This document shows, piece by piece, positions 33,350 to 41,147 of a stretch of 64,000 nucleotides of DNA. A model generated the notes under the pieces. The model did no database searches, was not told the DNA's origin, and was given only the letters and a program-made list of their open reading frames with translations. Source of the DNA: UBA6168 sp964508135. GTDB lineage: Bacteria; Bacteroidota; Bacteroidia; Chitinophagales; Saprospiraceae. The position numbers and the translations under genes were made by a program. The stretch is from the NCBI GenBank assembly GCA_964508135.1, contig CAZDSU010000018.1, positions 1 through 64,000 of the forward strand, written 5' to 3'. Position 1 is the first letter of the stretch; every line of letters begins with the position of its first letter.

Positions 33350-33393
33350 TTAAGAGTATTTTATCCTAATTATGGCACTGTTTTGTAATCTTG
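33350..33393 (+). promoter_or_regulatory. composite promoter of the beta-propeller lipoprotein gene
   Basis: TTAAGA (33350-33355), 8 bp, TCCTAA (33364-33369), then -7 box TAATCTTG (33386-33393) starting 22 bp after the right half-site begins. Transcription would start about 20 bp before the ATG at 33422. Confidence 0.6.
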
Positions 33394-33421
33394 CATATCC
33401 ATTCAATCTCTAAATTTTTTT

Positions 33422-34477
33422 ATGAAATCTTACGCATTTCTTTTGTGCCTTTGGACGGTGGCAGCCCTGTGGGCAGGCTGTGAAAAAGAAGAAGACTTGC
33501 CTGAAGCGCTGGTGTTTGTCGCCAACGAAGAAAGCGGCACTATCTCCGTGCTCGATGCCATTCATTTCACCAAGTTGAAAGACATTGACCTGAAAGAAAC
33601 TGGCGAGGAGCCGCCGCTGATTCACAACATCCAGGTAGCGCCCGACGGCAAATCGGTGTGGGCGACTACCCTCCCCGGCGGCGCTCACCAACATGGCGGG
33701 GAGCAGGAACATTTGGTCGTGATAGACCCGGTTAGCTGGAAAATCAAGGAGCGCATCGAATTGGGTTCCGGCTTGCACCTCGCCCACGTGGTGCTGGACG
33801 ACGCCTGCGAGTTTGCCTACGCCACCGCCACCGATTCCAGCCAGGTGGTGGAAGTGGATGCCAAAAATTTCGAGGTATCGAGGCGGTTCAATTTGGGTGC
33901 CGGGCACTCCCCGCACGGCTTGCGGTATTTCGACGGCAGGCTGTTCGTCGCCAATTTGGAGGCCCAAAGCCTGTCTATCCTCACCGTTGCCACGGGGGCG
34001 TTGACCGATGTGCCGGTTGGCGGCGTGGCTGTCCAGGCAGCCGTCATGCCGGATGGGAAGTATGTTTTAGTGTCTTTGTATGACACCAAAGAAGTCGTTC
34101 GGTATGATTTGGCGAGCGGCGATTTGGTGCGGATTGCCTTGCCTGCAGGTTCGCTCGGCCCCATCCAGCTTTATCCGACGCCCGATAGCAAACAACTCCT
34201 CGTCTGCGACCAGGGCGGCTTGAACGGCGACCCCTGGTCGGACAAGGTGCATTTTATTGACGTGGAAAATACTTCGGTGAGCGCCACCATTCAAGTCGGT
34301 TCGGGGGCGCACGGCGTGGTGGTCAGCAACGACGGGCGCTTTGCCTTTGTGACCAACCTGAACGACGACTCCGTTTCCGTGATTGACATTGCTTCGAAAA
34401 CGGTCGTCGCCACCATCCCCGTCGGGGACAGCCCCAACGGCATCGGGTTTTGGTGGAAAACAGGGGGGATGCCGTGA
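33422..34477 (+). CDS. YVTN-type beta-propeller lipoprotein
   Basis: A 351-residue secreted lipoprotein (signal ending in ALWAGC; Cys20 lipidated) built from repeated blades such as LVFVANEESGTISVLDA, RLFVANLEAQSLSILTV and FAFVTNLNDDSVSVIDI. This is the YVTN/NirS-like propeller family, often called cytochrome d1-like, but without heme-binding cysteines. It ends 86 bp before an AlgE-like porin. Its promoter carries the palindrome shared with norB and bcr, so it probably serves anaerobic metabolism at the envelope, by binding a ligand or a partner protein. Confidence 0.87.
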   Translation: MKSYAFLLCLWTVAALWAGCEKEEDLPEALVFVANEESGTISVLDAIHFTKLKDIDLKETGEEPPLIHNIQVAPDGKSVWATTLPGGAHQHGGEQEHLVVIDPVSWKIKERIELGSGLHLAHVVLDDACEFAYATATDSSQVVEVDAKNFEVSRRFNLGAGHSPHGLRYFDGRLFVANLEAQSLSILTVATGALTDVPVGGVAVQAAVMPDGKYVLVSLYDTKEVVRYDLASGDLVRIALPAGSLGPIQLYPTPDSKQLLVCDQGGLNGDPWSDKVHFIDVENTSVSATIQVGSGAHGVVVSNDGRFAFVTNLNDDSVSVIDIASKTVVATIPVGDSPNGIGFWWKTGGMP

Positions 34478-34562
34478 ATAGTCGTTTGAAATGTTGAATT
34501 TGTCAAAACCGGGAGTACGATGCCTTTATCAAAGACAAAATACTCTCAAATCTTATTTTTCT

Positions 34563-35852
34563 ATGCACACTTTTACAAAAATTTGCGCTGTTTTGGCAAT
34601 CTTGCCTTTGGCAAATCTTGCCTCAAATGCACAGCAAGTATTCGACTTGTCCGCCCAAATGATAGCCCGCCCCGAATGGCGCAGGGGTTATCAAACCCTC
34701 CCGCCGCCGGGTGCCGAAGGCGCATTTTTCATTTCACAGCGAACCCGTCTGAGCGCCGGGTTTGAAAATGAGCGCGTAAAATTCGGGCTTGCCGTGCAAG
34801 ACGTTCGGGTTTGGGGCGACGAATCACAGGCTGCGGACGTGCCCTCCTTCGGCTTGCACGAAGGCTGGGCAGAAATCACCCTTGGTAAAAAAGCGTCGCT
34901 CAAAGTAGGCAGACAGGAGCTTGTTTACGACGACCAAAGGCTGTTTAGCAACAATGATTGGCTGGGGCAGGCGCGCAGCCACGACGCGGCAGTTTTAAAA
35001 ATAAAAAATGGAAAAAGCACCCTCCATTTCGGCGCTGCTTTCAATCAGACTTCCGCAAAACTCTTTGGCGCAAGCGACCCCATCGACAATTACAAAATGC
35101 TCGGTTGGGCCTGGTACAACCGAAAATTCATGGATGAAAAAATCGAGATGTCGTTCTACGGCGTGACGGATGGTTTTGCCACCAACCCTACCTTGTCAGA
35201 GGCCAAAACGTATTTCCGTGCGACTGCGGGACCCACCCTCAATTTTGTTTCGGGAAAAATGTCCGGCAACGCCACTCTTTTCGGGCAGGTGGGAAAAGAT
35301 AATTTTGATAGAAAAATCACGGCGTATTTTGCCTCCGCCTATCTCGATTGGGCAATCACCGGCAAGTTGAATACGGTATTGGGTTACGACTACATCTCCG
35401 GCAACGCCCCCTTTAGCACTCCAGCCGGTGAGAACCATGCCTTCAACACCCTTTACGGCGACAACCACAAGTTTTATGGTTACATGGATTATTTCCTCGA
35501 CGTGCCCAAGGACACCAAAGGCGGCGGATTGCAAGATGTATTTCTCAAGGTGAAGTTGAAAGCTTCCTCCCGCACCCAATTGGCGCTGGATGCACATTAT
35601 TTTTTGCTTGTGACCGAAGTAAAATCGGCTGACGGCAACCTGCTTGACTTTCCTCTCGGCGCTGAACTGGATTTTTCAGCAACGCACAAAATCAACGAGT
35701 TTGCCAAAGCCCAATTTGGCTTTTCCCTGATGCGTGGCACAGCGTCGTTGGAAGGGCTGAACAAAGTTTCCGGCGGCAGCGCCGACCAGACAGGCAGTTG
35801 GGGGTATCTGATGCTCGTCGTCAATCCGACCTTGTTTAAATTGGAAAAATGA
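34563..35852 (+). CDS. AlgE-like outer-membrane porin, copy 1
   Basis: About 429 residues from the ATG at 34563, with a signal peptide (MHTFTKICAVLAILPLANLA...NAQ). It belongs to the alginate-export-type beta-barrel family: FFISQRTRLSAGFEN, LAVQDVRVWGDES, VGRQELVYDDQRL and YGYMDYFLDVP are shared almost word for word with the protein at 43980. It probably forms a substrate-selective channel. Encoded among benzoyl-CoA pathway genes, it could admit aromatic acids; the second copy precedes the nitrate respiration genes. Substrate unproven. Confidence 0.88.
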   Translation: MHTFTKICAVLAILPLANLASNAQQVFDLSAQMIARPEWRRGYQTLPPPGAEGAFFISQRTRLSAGFENERVKFGLAVQDVRVWGDESQAADVPSFGLHEGWAEITLGKKASLKVGRQELVYDDQRLFSNNDWLGQARSHDAAVLKIKNGKSTLHFGAAFNQTSAKLFGASDPIDNYKMLGWAWYNRKFMDEKIEMSFYGVTDGFATNPTLSEAKTYFRATAGPTLNFVSGKMSGNATLFGQVGKDNFDRKITAYFASAYLDWAITGKLNTVLGYDYISGNAPFSTPAGENHAFNTLYGDNHKFYGYMDYFLDVPKDTKGGGLQDVFLKVKLKASSRTQLALDAHYFLLVTEVKSADGNLLDFPLGAELDFSATHKINEFAKAQFGFSLMRGTASLEGLNKVSGGSADQTGSWGYLMLVVNPTLFKLEK

Positions 35853-35963
35853 TAGCAGCGAATGATAAATGGTGATGGGTAGTGATTGGGCTAACCAATA
35901 ACCGTTCACAACTTGACACTACCCGTCCTGTCTGCACAACTTGGGTTTTTATTCTGTACTAAA

Positions 35964-37022
35964 ATGAACAACCATACAATACGCCAATGGCAAATGGTCG
36001 CCTTGAACGAGCCTTTCCAGCTCGTGGAAAGCGTCTTGCCCGACCTCTCGCCGGAGCAGGCTTTGGTCAAAATTGCCGGTTGCGGCGTCTGCCACACCGA
36101 CCTCAGCTTTTGGCATTCCGGCGTGAAAACCAAACACTCCCTGCCCCTCACGCTCGGACACGAAATCAGCGGAACGGTGTTGGAAGGACCACCCGAATGG
36201 AGGGGCAGAAACGTGATTATCCCGGCGGTTTTGCCCTGCGGCGAGTGCGACCTCTGCCGCAAGAGGCGCAGCAATATTTGCCAAAACCAGCTCATGCCGG
36301 GCAATGATTTTCACGGCGGCTTCGCCTCGCACATCGCCGTGCCGCACCGCTACCTGTGCCCCGTGCCCGATGCCGTTTTGAAAAAATACCCGCTCGAAAA
36401 ATTGGCGGTCGTTGCCGACGCCATTTCCACGCCTTACCAGGTGATGAAAAAATCGGAACTGGAGGCGGGTGATTTTGCCATCATCATCGGCGTCGGCGGG
36501 GTGGGTTTGTACGGCGCTTTGCTCGCCAAAATCCTGGGCGCAAAAGTGCTCGCCATTGACGTCAGCGACGAAAAGCTGCGGCAGGTGGAAGCCCACGGCA
36601 TAGATGCCACGCTGAACAGCCGGGGGCTGGACATTTCGGAAGTAAAAAAGCGGGTGCGGGAAATCGCCGCCGCCCTCGGTGCACCGAAGTACGGCTGGAA
36701 GATTTTTGAAATCTCCGGCGCCGCCGCCGGGCAGCAGTTGGCTTTCAACCTCGTCACCTACGCCTCGACTTTGTCGGTCGTCGGCTTCACGATGGACAAG
36801 CTGGAACTGCGCCTGAGCAACCTCATGGCTTTCGACGCAAAGCTCATCGGCACCTGGGGCTGCAAGCCAGAACTGTACCCCGAAGTGCTCGACCTCGTAG
36901 CCGACGGCAAGCTGCCGGTGGGCGATTTCGTGGAAACGTTTCCCTTGGATTCCATCAACGAAGTATTTCAAAATGCGCTGGCGCACAAGTACGGCAAGCG
37001 ACCAGTGCTCGTACCAGGGTAG
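35964..37022 (+). CDS. had: 6-hydroxycyclohex-1-ene-1-carbonyl-CoA dehydrogenase
   Basis: Zinc alcohol dehydrogenase that oxidises 6-hydroxycyclohex-1-enecarbonyl-CoA with NAD+, the third step of the benzoyl-CoA pathway. About 352 residues from ATG 35964. Catalytic zinc ligands C40 and H66 are in IAGCGVCHTD and LGHEISG; structural zinc ligands are C92, C95, C98 and C106. The blocks KTKHSLPLTLGHEISG, VIIPAVLPCGECDLC and LMPGNDFHGGFASHI are typical of Had enzymes. GVGGVGLYG is the Rossmann loop. It precedes oah by 166 bp containing a family A hairpin. Confidence 0.92.
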   Translation: MNNHTIRQWQMVALNEPFQLVESVLPDLSPEQALVKIAGCGVCHTDLSFWHSGVKTKHSLPLTLGHEISGTVLEGPPEWRGRNVIIPAVLPCGECDLCRKRRSNICQNQLMPGNDFHGGFASHIAVPHRYLCPVPDAVLKKYPLEKLAVVADAISTPYQVMKKSELEAGDFAIIIGVGGVGLYGALLAKILGAKVLAIDVSDEKLRQVEAHGIDATLNSRGLDISEVKKRVREIAAALGAPKYGWKIFEISGAAAGQQLAFNLVTYASTLSVVGFTMDKLELRLSNLMAFDAKLIGTWGCKPELYPEVLDLVADGKLPVGDFVETFPLDSINEVFQNALAHKYGKRPVLVPG

Positions 37023-37073
37023 GTTTTGCCGTAAACCAACACCTCGAAAGTTTTGAAAAATAGCCGTTCCCGA

Positions 37074-37144
37074 TTCAAGCGGCGGGGTTTTGAACCCCGC
37101 ATTTCGAAACCGAAAATGCGGGGTTCAAAACCCCGCCGCTCGAA
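37074..37144. repeat. palindromic repeat family A, copy 5
   Basis: A 71-bp hairpin (TTCAAGCGGCGGGGTTTTGA...) between had and oah. Confidence 0.88.
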
Positions 37145-37188
37145 AGTGGTACTTTTTTATTCGCAAACGCTGCTTTAAATTTTTGAAC

Positions 37189-38283
37189 ATGAAAGAACTC
37201 AAAAATCACAACCTGACTGAAACCGATTTCTCCGAAATCATTTTTGAAAAACGCTCCTGCAAGGATGCGGACGGGCTGCCCATCGCCGGGCTTTTCAACG
37301 CCTGGATTTTCCTGAACAACCCCCGGCAGTTCAACTCCTACACCACGAAGGCGGTGAAGGAAGTCATCCTCGCATTCCGGGAAGCCTCCAACGACCGCAG
37401 CGTGGTGGCGGTGGTGTTCACGGGAGTGGGCGACAAGGCATTTTGCACCGGCGGCAACACGAAGGAGTACGCCGAATATTACTCCGGCAACCCGCAGGAA
37501 TACGGGCAGTACATGCGCCTGTTCAACGACATGGTGACGGCGATTTTGCTCTGCGAGAAACCCGTCATCTGCCGGGTGAACGGCATGCGCATCGCCGGGG
37601 GGCAGGAAATCGGCATGGCTTGCGACTTCACCATCGCCCAAGACCTCGCCCGCTTCGGGCAGGCGGGACCCAAGCACGGCAGCGCCCCCGTTGGCGGCGC
37701 GACGGACTTCCTGCACCTGTACGTGGGCGTCGAGCGGGCGATGTACTCGCTGACGATGTGCGAGACCTGGACGGCGCATCAGGCACTCCACTACGGCTTG
37801 ATTTCCGAGGTCGTGCCCGCCTTGAAAGTGGTTGGGAAATTCATCCCGAACCCGCTCGTGAACACCGACCGCTGGCTCGACGAGTACGGCAGGATTGTTT
37901 TCGGTACGCCGAAAAAAGGAGCGGCGCTTGCCGAGGGAAAAGCCCTGCTCGCCGCCGGGGAGATTGACCTCTCGCTGCTCGACGAGGCGGTGGAGGGCTA
38001 CATCGCCAAGCTGCTCCACACCTTCCCCAACTGCACGATGAAGACCATCAACGCTGTGCGCCAGAAGAAGCTGGAGCATTGGGACAAAAACAAGGAAGCC
38101 AACCGGGAATGGCTGGCGCTGAACATGATGACCGAGGCGAAGGCAGGTTTTCGTGCCTTCAACGAGGGGCCGAAAGACAACCGGGAAGTGGATTTTGTGC
38201 TGCTGCGCCAACTGCTTGCCGAAGGACACGAGTGGAACGAGGAATTGCACCGGGCGATTTCGCCGCAGGTGGAGGTGGTTTGA
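37189..38283 (+). CDS. oah: 6-oxocyclohex-1-ene-1-carbonyl-CoA hydrolase (ring opening)
   Basis: Adds water twice to 6-oxocyclohex-1-enecarbonyl-CoA and opens the ring to 3-hydroxypimelyl-CoA. About 364 residues from ATG 37189; the longer frame would translate the repeat. It is a crotonase-fold enzyme of the unusually long Oah type, with VFTGVGDKAFCTGGNTKEYAEYY, RVNGMRIAGGQEIGMACD and GPKHGSAPVGGATDFL, all characteristic of Oah/BzdY/BamA. Only organisms that dearomatise benzoyl-CoA normally carry it, which makes it a good marker for the pathway. Confidence 0.93.
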   Translation: MKELKNHNLTETDFSEIIFEKRSCKDADGLPIAGLFNAWIFLNNPRQFNSYTTKAVKEVILAFREASNDRSVVAVVFTGVGDKAFCTGGNTKEYAEYYSGNPQEYGQYMRLFNDMVTAILLCEKPVICRVNGMRIAGGQEIGMACDFTIAQDLARFGQAGPKHGSAPVGGATDFLHLYVGVERAMYSLTMCETWTAHQALHYGLISEVVPALKVVGKFIPNPLVNTDRWLDEYGRIVFGTPKKGAALAEGKALLAAGEIDLSLLDEAVEGYIAKLLHTFPNCTMKTINAVRQKKLEHWDKNKEANREWLALNMMTEAKAGFRAFNEGPKDNREVDFVLLRQLLAEGHEWNEELHRAISPQVEVV

Positions 38284-38416
38284 GAATGGTATCGAGCTTT
38301 TGATATAGATAATCGTCCTTAAAATTAATGAGGAGCGTCAAGTCAGGAGATTTTCTTGCGTTTACCTCTTAACTTTTGCCGCATCAATTTCTAAGGCGAC
38401 TATTTGTAAAAATTTT

Positions 38417-38436
38417 TAAGAGTAAAAAATCATAAT
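38417..38436 (+). promoter_or_regulatory. TTAAGA-N8-TCATAA element just upstream of the mbnP-like gene
   Basis: TTAAGA (38417-38422), 8 bp, TCATAA (38431-38436) matches the shared palindrome with one mismatch. It ends only 4 bp before the ATG at 38441, so there is no room for a downstream -7 box. It could be a repressor site or a chance match. Confidence 0.35.
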
Positions 38437-38440
38437 TGTC

Positions 38441-39199
38441 ATGAAAAATTTAAATTTCCCGGCAAATCTGCCACTCTTCCTTTTTCTATTATTATTCACC
38501 ACAAGTTGCAAAAAGGAGGAAAGCTCCTCCTTTATCCGCGTGAATTTTGACCACCTGGTTCAAGGGCAAGTATTGAAATTGAATGACACTTGGTACTCCT
38601 GCGCCGCCGGTCATAAGTTCCAGGTTGCAAGGTTGAAATACTACGTCTCGAATTTCACCTTGGTGGATACGGACGGCCAGGTGTTTGATTCTAAAGAGGT
38701 GCATTACCGTGACGTGGAAAAGGACGAAACACGCAGCTTCATGCTGAACAATGTGCCCAAAGGCGAGTACGCCTCTATTAACTTTGTTTTTGGGCTGGAT
38801 GAAACCACGAACGTGGATGGCGGGCTGCCCAACACCACCACCAACATCAACATGGAGTGGCCCATTCCGGGCGACCAGGGCTACCATTACATGAAATTCG
38901 AGGGCAGGTACGATTCGCTGGGGACGGGTGTGATCAAAAATTTCAACCTGCACACCGGGGCGGCGAAGAACAACCAAAACTACCTCCAAATCACCTTGCC
39001 TTTTCACCATGCTGTGACTGTGGACGGCGGCACTTGGGCGCTCGACCTGAGCATGGATTTGAACGAGTGGCTGCAAAATCCGACCGTGTACAATTTCGAC
39101 GTTTTCGGTTCCATGATTATGGAAAACCAGGATGCACAACAAGTGCTGAAGGAAAACGGCACGGACATTTTCACCGTGACTTCACTTGAAAAAGAATGA
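38441..39199 (+). CDS. MbnP-like lipoprotein
   Basis: A 252-residue lipoprotein (signal ending FTTSC, lipidated Cys then KKEE). The mature protein has VNFDHLVQGQVLKLND, HKFQVARLKYYVSNFTLV, YHYMKFEGRY and FHHAVTVDGG, the pattern of MbnP, the partner of the diheme enzyme MbnH. In the characterised pair, MbnH oxidises a Trp of MbnP to kynurenine and MbnP binds copper. The next gene, 45 bp away, encodes an MbnH-like diheme protein, which supports the assignment. The pair sits between oah and dch. Confidence 0.82.
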   Translation: MKNLNFPANLPLFLFLLLFTTSCKKEESSSFIRVNFDHLVQGQVLKLNDTWYSCAAGHKFQVARLKYYVSNFTLVDTDGQVFDSKEVHYRDVEKDETRSFMLNNVPKGEYASINFVFGLDETTNVDGGLPNTTTNINMEWPIPGDQGYHYMKFEGRYDSLGTGVIKNFNLHTGAAKNNQNYLQITLPFHHAVTVDGGTWALDLSMDLNEWLQNPTVYNFDVFGSMIMENQDAQQVLKENGTDIFTVTSLEKE

Positions 39200-39244
39200 G
39201 ATAAAGGGGCAATCCCACCCTGTTTTATTCAAAAATGAAGCAAC

Positions 39245-40258
39245 ATGAAAAAAATATCATTTCTCATCGTCGTTGGGTTTTTCTTGCTGCCGTTCGCCGG
39301 TTGTAAAAAAGAAAATGTCCCCGTTCCCCCTGGCCAAGACTGGATTTACAATCCCGCACCTTACCAATTAACAATACCTCAGTTTTTTCCCATTCTTGAC
39401 ATTCCGGCCGATAACCCTCAGACCGTTGAAGGCGTCAAGCTGGGGCGGATGCTGTATTACGACCCTGTGCTGCACCCGGACAGTGCAATGGCCTGTGCAA
39501 ATTGCCACCTCCAGGAAAAATCCTTCACCTCCTCTGGAACAGTGTTGCCCCACCTGAACCTTGGTTGGAATACCGCTTTTTTGTGGAACGGCAAGGTGCA
39601 GGGAACGCTGGAAGACATCATGCTTTTTGAGGTGAAAGATTTTTTCAAGACCGACCTTGACCGGCTGAGGCAGCATCCCGAATACCCCCGATTGTTTTAT
39701 GAATCATTCGGCGAAAAAACCATCACCTACGAACTGGCGGCCAAAGCCCTCTCACAATTTGCACGGACGATGGTTTCCTCCAATTCGAAGTATGATCAGG
39801 TAATTGATGCAACCCTTGGCATATTTCTTACCGATGAAGAACAGAATGGCTACGATATTTTTTTTACCGAAAAAGGTGATTGCTTCCACTGTCATGGTGG
39901 TATCCTGTTCACCGACAACCAATTTCACAACAATGCACTGGACGCCAGCCCTGATGCAGGTTTGAGCGAAATCTCCAACCTGCCTTCTGACTTTGGTAAA
40001 TTCAAAAGCCCCACCCTCCGCAACATCGAACTGACCGGCCCTTACATGCACGATGGCCGCTATCAAACACTCGAACAAGTGATTGATTTTTACAGCGAAG
40101 GCCTGAAAAAGTCGGATACGGTTGACCCATTGATGAAAAGCCTGCACCTCGGCGGCAAGCACCTGACTGCCCAGGAAAAAAGCGACCTGATTGCTTTTTT
40201 GAAAACACTTACAGACATGAGTTACACCATAAATCCGGCGCTATCAAGCCCCTTTTGA
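39245..40258 (+). CDS. MbnH-like diheme cytochrome c peroxidase family lipoprotein
   Basis: A 337-residue lipoprotein (signal ending in FAGC) with two c-heme sites: CANCH (C84, C87, H88) and CFHCH (C213, C216, H217). It belongs to the diheme peroxidase/MauG superfamily. The preceding MbnP-like gene suggests the MbnH branch, which forms a high-valent diheme state and modifies a Trp in MbnP, over H2O2-removing CcpA. It would act in the periplasm. The tight pairing indicates cotranscription. Confidence 0.85.
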   Translation: MKKISFLIVVGFFLLPFAGCKKENVPVPPGQDWIYNPAPYQLTIPQFFPILDIPADNPQTVEGVKLGRMLYYDPVLHPDSAMACANCHLQEKSFTSSGTVLPHLNLGWNTAFLWNGKVQGTLEDIMLFEVKDFFKTDLDRLRQHPEYPRLFYESFGEKTITYELAAKALSQFARTMVSSNSKYDQVIDATLGIFLTDEEQNGYDIFFTEKGDCFHCHGGILFTDNQFHNNALDASPDAGLSEISNLPSDFGKFKSPTLRNIELTGPYMHDGRYQTLEQVIDFYSEGLKKSDTVDPLMKSLHLGGKHLTAQEKSDLIAFLKTLTDMSYTINPALSSPF

Positions 40259-40307
40259 TGGTCTACCAACAACTCCAAACAACCCTAACAAGCGCTCAAA
40301 AAATATT

Positions 40308-41081
40308 ATGGAAAAAATAAAACTTGAATTTTCTAACGATCGCCAAGTCGCTGCCATCACCCTCGACGACGGCAAGGGCAACGTGCTCGACTACCTGATG
40401 ATGGAGGAATTGCAGGCGGTTTTCAATGCTTTCAAAGCCGAAAACGGACTGAAAATCATCACCTTCGAGGGCGCCGGGAAGCACTTTTCCTTCGGCGCAA
40501 GCGTGGAAGAGCATCAACAGGAATACGCCGCCACGATGCTCCGGTCTTTCCACCAACTGTTTTCCACCCTGAGGGACTTGTCCGTTCCGACGCTGGCGAA
40601 GATTTCCGGGCAATGCCTCGGCGGGGGCATGGAGCTGGCCATCATGTGCAATTTCCTCTTCGCCGACCGGAGCGCCCGACTGGGGCAACCGGAAATTTTG
40701 CTGGGGGTGTTCCCGCCGCCAGCGTCCATCATTTTGCCTGAAAAAATAGGGCTGGCGAGGGCGGAGGAGTTGCTCATCACCGGCAGGACAATCACTGGTG
40801 AGGAAGCCAAAAACATCGGGCTGGTGAATGAGATTTTTGAGGACAAAACTGCGCTGGACGAAGGCGTGGAGGCATGGATTGAAAAATATATTTTACCCAA
40901 AAGCGCCTCGTCGCTGCGGTTCGGCGTGAAAGCGGTGAGGGCAAAATTCAACCACATCCTCGGCAACTTCTTGCCACAGTTGGAAAACCTGTACGTCAAC
41001 CAATTGATGGCAACGGCGGATGCCAACGAGGGCATCCAGTCTTTTTTGGAAAAACGGAAGCCCGTTTGGGGGAATAATTAG
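40308..41081 (+). CDS. dch: cyclohexa-1,5-diene-1-carbonyl-CoA hydratase
   Basis: Hydrates the diene made by benzoyl-CoA reductase to 6-hydroxycyclohex-1-enecarbonyl-CoA. A 257-residue crotonase family member. GAGKHFSFGASVEEHQ (residues 55-70) is the hallmark of Dch, and KISGQCLGGGMELAIMCN supplies the second oxyanion-hole strand. It lies upstream of the 3-hydroxyacyl-CoA dehydrogenase fusion. With bcr, had and oah in the same window it completes the upper benzoyl-CoA pathway. Confidence 0.91.
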   Translation: MEKIKLEFSNDRQVAAITLDDGKGNVLDYLMMEELQAVFNAFKAENGLKIITFEGAGKHFSFGASVEEHQQEYAATMLRSFHQLFSTLRDLSVPTLAKISGQCLGGGMELAIMCNFLFADRSARLGQPEILLGVFPPPASIILPEKIGLARAEELLITGRTITGEEAKNIGLVNEIFEDKTALDEGVEAWIEKYILPKSASSLRFGVKAVRAKFNHILGNFLPQLENLYVNQLMATADANEGIQSFLEKRKPVWGNN

Positions 41082-41147
41082 CGGAGCGGAAGTCGGGGAA
41101 ATCGCCCGAACTACTTAGTTGCAGTAGCAGCTTGAAAGATACAGAAC

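Noticed and set aside
34534..34553. A sixth copy of the shared palindrome before the first porin
   Set aside because: Only the right half resembles the consensus, and the ATG follows too closely for a -7 box at the usual distance.
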